Below are positions 6,852-8,757 of a stretch of DNA of 8,757 nt, piece after piece. The DNA lies in the NCBI GenBank assembly GCA_025360395.1, contig JANYCH010000283.1:1-8757 (forward strand), written 5' to 3'. The stretch is from Cytophagales bacterium (GTDB lineage Bacteria; Bacteroidota; Bacteroidia; Cytophagales; UBA9547). Each line of letters starts with the position of its first letter. The first letter of the stretch is position 1. The translations under genes and the position numbers were made by a program. The notes below the pieces were generated by a model that worked only from the letters and a program-made list of their open reading frames with translations, made no database searches and was not told the origin of the DNA.

Positions 6852-7073
6852 ATGTATTGGACACTAGAATTAGCATCGTATTTGGAAGACGCGCCATGGC
6901 CTGCAACTAAAGACGAATTAATAGATTTCGCTAACCGTTCCGGCGCACCCGGAGAGGTGACAGAAAATTTAGAAGAACTTGAGGATGATGGTCAGCCTTA
7001 TGAAAGTATTGAAGAAATCTGGCCCGATTATCCTTCTAAGGAAGATTTCTTATTCAACGAAGACGAGTATTAA
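6852..7073 (+). CDS. small acidic DUF2795 protein
   Basis: The 73-residue protein matches the DUF2795 family pattern across nearly its whole length: a short helix (ELASYLEDAPWPA), a second helix (TKDELIDFANRSGAP), a third (EVTENLEELED), and a tail (YESIEEIWPDYP) ending in acidic residues. It is very acidic, with about 22 Asp/Glu against 3 Lys/Arg. There is no signal peptide or membrane segment, so it should be cytoplasmic. Near-identical stand-alone copies starting MYWTLELAS are, from memory, widespread in Bacteroidota, which suggests a conserved housekeeping role, but no function is established that I can name. The start is fixed by the strong Shine-Dalgarno site at 6838-6849. The gene has its own promoter, is divergent from the DUF6580 operon and converges on the M20 hydrolase gene, so it appears to be transcribed alone. 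Confidence 0.93.
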   Translation: MYWTLELASYLEDAPWPATKDELIDFANRSGAPGEVTENLEELEDDGQPYESIEEIWPDYPSKEDFLFNEDEY

Positions 7074-7078
7074 TATTA

Positions 7079-7103
7079 AAGTGCAAGCCTTAAGTTTGCA
7101 CTT
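7079..7103. terminator. hairpin between convergent genes, possible two-way terminator
   Basis: AAGTGCAA (7079-7086) and TTGCACTT (7096-7103) form an 8-base stem, which a G-U and a C-G pair can extend to leave a 5-base loop. It lies in the 50-base gap between the DUF2795 gene (+) and the M20 hydrolase gene (-), where a shared terminator is expected. Neither side has a solid T-run (AATATATT on plus, TAATATTA on minus), so intrinsic termination would be weak. It may instead protect 3' ends. Confidence 0.5.
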
Positions 7104-7123
7104 CAATATATTCCGAACAAAGC

Positions 7124-8197
7124 CTATACAAGCTCACTTAGGATGTTGATATAGGTTTGGATCCCATTTTCAATTTCTTCTACATAGATAAATTCGTCTG
7201 CTGTATGAGAGCGTCCTGATTCGCCCGGACCCATTTTTACACTTGGTGCGGGGATCAGGGCTTGATCACTGGTTGTTGGGGACCCATAGGTTTCAGCGCC
7301 GTTTTTCTTTGCTGCAATAACAAGAGGATGGTTTATGTCGATAAAAGAAGGCCGTAAACGGAATGATCTGGGCTTAACTTCTGATACAACATTTTTTTGA
7401 ATGGTTGCCAGCACATCTTCCATTGAATAAGAATCGGTCAACCTAACGTCAATAGTAAATGTGCAATTTTCAGGAACAACGTTATGTTGTGTGCCGGCAT
7501 TTATAATAGTAACCGACATTTTGATAGGGCCCAAATGATCAGATACTTTTTCAAACTTGAAATTTTGTATCCATTGAATATCTTTTACCGCCTTATAAAT
7601 TGCATTTTCACCTTCTTCTCTGGCTGCATGGCCAGCTTTACCTTTTGCCGTGCAATCCAATACCATCAATCCTTTTTCGGCAACCGCAATATTCATCATA
7701 GTTGGTTCACCTACAATAGCAAAGTCTATGGCCCCTAGTTTGGAATAAATTAATTCCAGCCCATCAAATCCGGAAACCTCTTCTTCGGCTGAAGCTGCCA
7801 GGACAAAATTGTATTTAAGCCCGGGTCTATCATAAAAATATAGAAATGCCGCTATTAAAGAAACCAGACAACCACCGGCATCATTACTTCCCAAACCATA
7901 AAGTTTACCGTCTTTGATTATAGGTTCGAAAGGATTGAGGGTATAACCCGGATTCGGTTTAACAGTATCGTGATGTGAGTTAAGCAGGATGGTAGGCTTG
8001 CTTTCATCATAAAATTTATTGTTGGCCCATACATTATTTTTATGACGATAGGCGGGAATATGCCTGTCCGTAAAAAATGAATGGATCAGGGTAGCTGTTT
8101 TATCTTCCTGTCTTGAAAATGATTCTATGCTAATCAGGTTTTTGAGCAGTTGGATAGCATCCTGCTGTAAGGTTAATATATCATCCATAATTGGCAT
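7124..8197 (-). CDS. M20-family metallo-hydrolase, ArgE/DapE-like amidohydrolase
   Basis: The 357-residue protein has the two-metal M20 layout. Expected metal ligands and catalytic acids are visible: H75 and D77 (SHHDTV), the bridging D106 (GSNDAGG), the general base and ligand in AEEE (138-140), E164 (GEPT) and H331 (GRSHTADE). A lid/dimerisation domain spans about 172-282, containing KAGHAAREEGENAI and TQHNVVPENC. The best match by memory is acetylornithine deacetylase (ArgE) and succinyl-diaminopimelate desuccinylase (DapE); in Bacteroidota, ArgE-like enzymes can act on N-succinyl-ornithine because the pathway there uses succinyl intermediates. No other arginine or lysine gene is nearby, so I withhold a symbol. 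Two starts are possible, ATG at 8197 or at 8188 (MPIMDD), and the difference is trivial. It is 32 bases downstream of the surface-protein gene on the same strand, with no terminator between. Confidence 0.9.
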   Translation of the reverse strand: MPIMDDILTLQQDAIQLLKNLISIESFSRQEDKTATLIHSFFTDRHIPAYRHKNNVWANNKFYDESKPTILLNSHHDTVKPNPGYTLNPFEPIIKDGKLYGLGSNDAGGCLVSLIAAFLYFYDRPGLKYNFVLAASAEEEVSGFDGLELIYSKLGAIDFAIVGEPTMMNIAVAEKGLMVLDCTAKGKAGHAAREEGENAIYKAVKDIQWIQNFKFEKVSDHLGPIKMSVTIINAGTQHNVVPENCTFTIDVRLTDSYSMEDVLATIQKNVVSEVKPRSFRLRPSFIDINHPLVIAAKKNGAETYGSPTTSDQALIPAPSVKMGPGESGRSHTADEFIYVEEIENGIQTYINILSELV

Positions 8198-8229
8198 AAT
8201 AGACCTAAAAGATTTAACTAATATTGAAT

Positions 8230-8757
8230 TTACCAGGTTTCCTTAACGGAGATACTCCCACTAAATCCCCCTGAATCCAATATAACACCGGATGAAGTTC
8301 CTCCAGCAGGATATGTTTTTACCCAAATGCTTAAAGTATGAGAACCGGCGGGTCCAGAATACACCCCGTACAATCCTATAAAATCTTCATTGGCTGATTG
8401 GCGCATAGTTGCTATGGCACCTACTACATTTAATGGTATGTTATCTATTCTGATTTCAAATTGTATAGCATATGCCCCCCCAGCAAAATTGCCACTATAA
8501 GCCATAGAATTTAGGTTAATCTCAAGATAGGTACCTGCATTTAGTTTAGTGAAGGTTAAAAAGTTCCCTAAAGAAGACCCTGCACTTGTAGCTGTAGTGC
8601 TGGCTATATTCAAACCTACCCTTTTTGAAAATTTGACTGTGGATTTATTATAGTTCCAGCTCGCATTTCCATTAGCATCCGAAACCAATACTTTATCTAA
8701 TCCTTCTGTGCCATCCTGGATTCTTAATGCAGGGGAAGTAGTAGAACTTACATGAAG
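8230..8757 (-). CDS. C-terminal part of a large surface/fibre-like protein (5' end outside window)
   Basis: The frame is open to the window edge, so the TTG at 8688 is internal; 175 residues are visible. Residues 9-34 carry a motif (PALRIQDGTEGLDKVL, then VSDANGNASW) that, from memory, recurs just before the C-terminal domain of long, repetitive, beta-rich extracellular proteins of Bacteroidota. Residues about 41-175 are rich in Gly, Ser, Thr, Ala and aromatic residues, with alternating strand-like stretches (TYLEINLNSMAYSG, AIQFEIRIDN, HTLSIWVKTYPAG) ending in SISVKETW. This suggests a compact beta-sandwich cap like those at the ends of fibres or adhesins. There is no lipobox, membrane anchor or clear type IX secretion C-terminal signal in the visible part. 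The exact family and function are not recognised; a phage-type tail fibre is a weaker alternative, as no phage genes are near. Confidence 0.75.
   Translation of the reverse strand, partial: LHVSSTTSPALRIQDGTEGLDKVLVSDANGNASWNYNKSTVKFSKRVGLNIASTTATSAGSSLGNFLTFTKLNAGTYLEINLNSMAYSGNFAGGAYAIQFEIRIDNIPLNVVGAIATMRQSANEDFIGLYGVYSGPAGSHTLSIWVKTYPAGGTSSGVILDSGGFSGSISVKETW

Noticed and set aside
1..8757. CRISPR array, insertion sequence, tRNA, prophage or defence cluster
   Set aside because: No regularly spaced repeats, transposase motifs, terminal repeats, tRNA-like cloverleaf or nuclease/toxin sets were seen; the content is ordinary core and envelope genes.

Overview
The window looks like chromosomal DNA of a Bacteroidota species, probably from the Chitinophagales/Sphingobacteriales side. 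The grounds are AT-rich DNA, two promoters that fit the Bacteroidota pattern (TTG, a 19-23 base spacer, TAnnTTTG), a DUF2795 small protein of the type common in that phylum, a Mip-like FKBP beside a two-domain FKBP lipoprotein, and an RsmG with the 'WNEKINVISRKDI' signature usual there. No ribosomal or marker RNA is present, so the taxonomic placement is inference.

Layout, left to right. 1-834 (+) is the C-terminal part of a PAS-type sensor histidine kinase whose start lies outside the window. It faces a run of minus-strand genes read from 3340 down to 938: a membrane family 2 glycosyltransferase, an ECF-type sigma factor overlapping it by 10 bases, and rsmG (16S rRNA m7G methyltransferase), whose start codon is problematic. 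A hairpin plus U-tract (3390-3429) separates this run from a second minus-strand block.

The second block (6696 down to 3445) reads as a clean four-gene operon. It has a promoter at 6717-6746, then a DUF6580-type membrane protein, an NrnA-like DHH phosphoesterase, a two-domain FKBP lipoprotein, a Mip/FkpA-like FKBP with a signal peptide, and a terminator. Gaps are 38 bases, 2 bases and a 1-base stop/start overlap. The operon thus joins a cytoplasmic nano-RNA/pAp hydrolase to envelope protein-folding enzymes and a membrane protein of unknown substrate.

Divergent from this operon, 6852-7073 (+) encodes a very acidic 73-residue DUF2795 protein. It has its own promoter and an unusually strong Shine-Dalgarno sequence, which is notable in a phylum that mostly does without them. 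It converges on an M20 metallo-hydrolase (ArgE/DapE-like, 7124-8197, minus). Upstream of that, 32 bases away and on the same strand, is the C-terminal end of a large surface or fibre-like protein that runs off the right edge (8230-8757).

Most of the window is ordinary core and envelope gene content. I see no CRISPR array, insertion sequence, tRNA, rRNA, attachment site or defence island, and no convincing new multi-gene system. The points most worth a second look are the missing conventional start of rsmG, the strong Shine-Dalgarno on the DUF2795 gene, and the DUF6580-NrnA-FKBP-FKBP operon.
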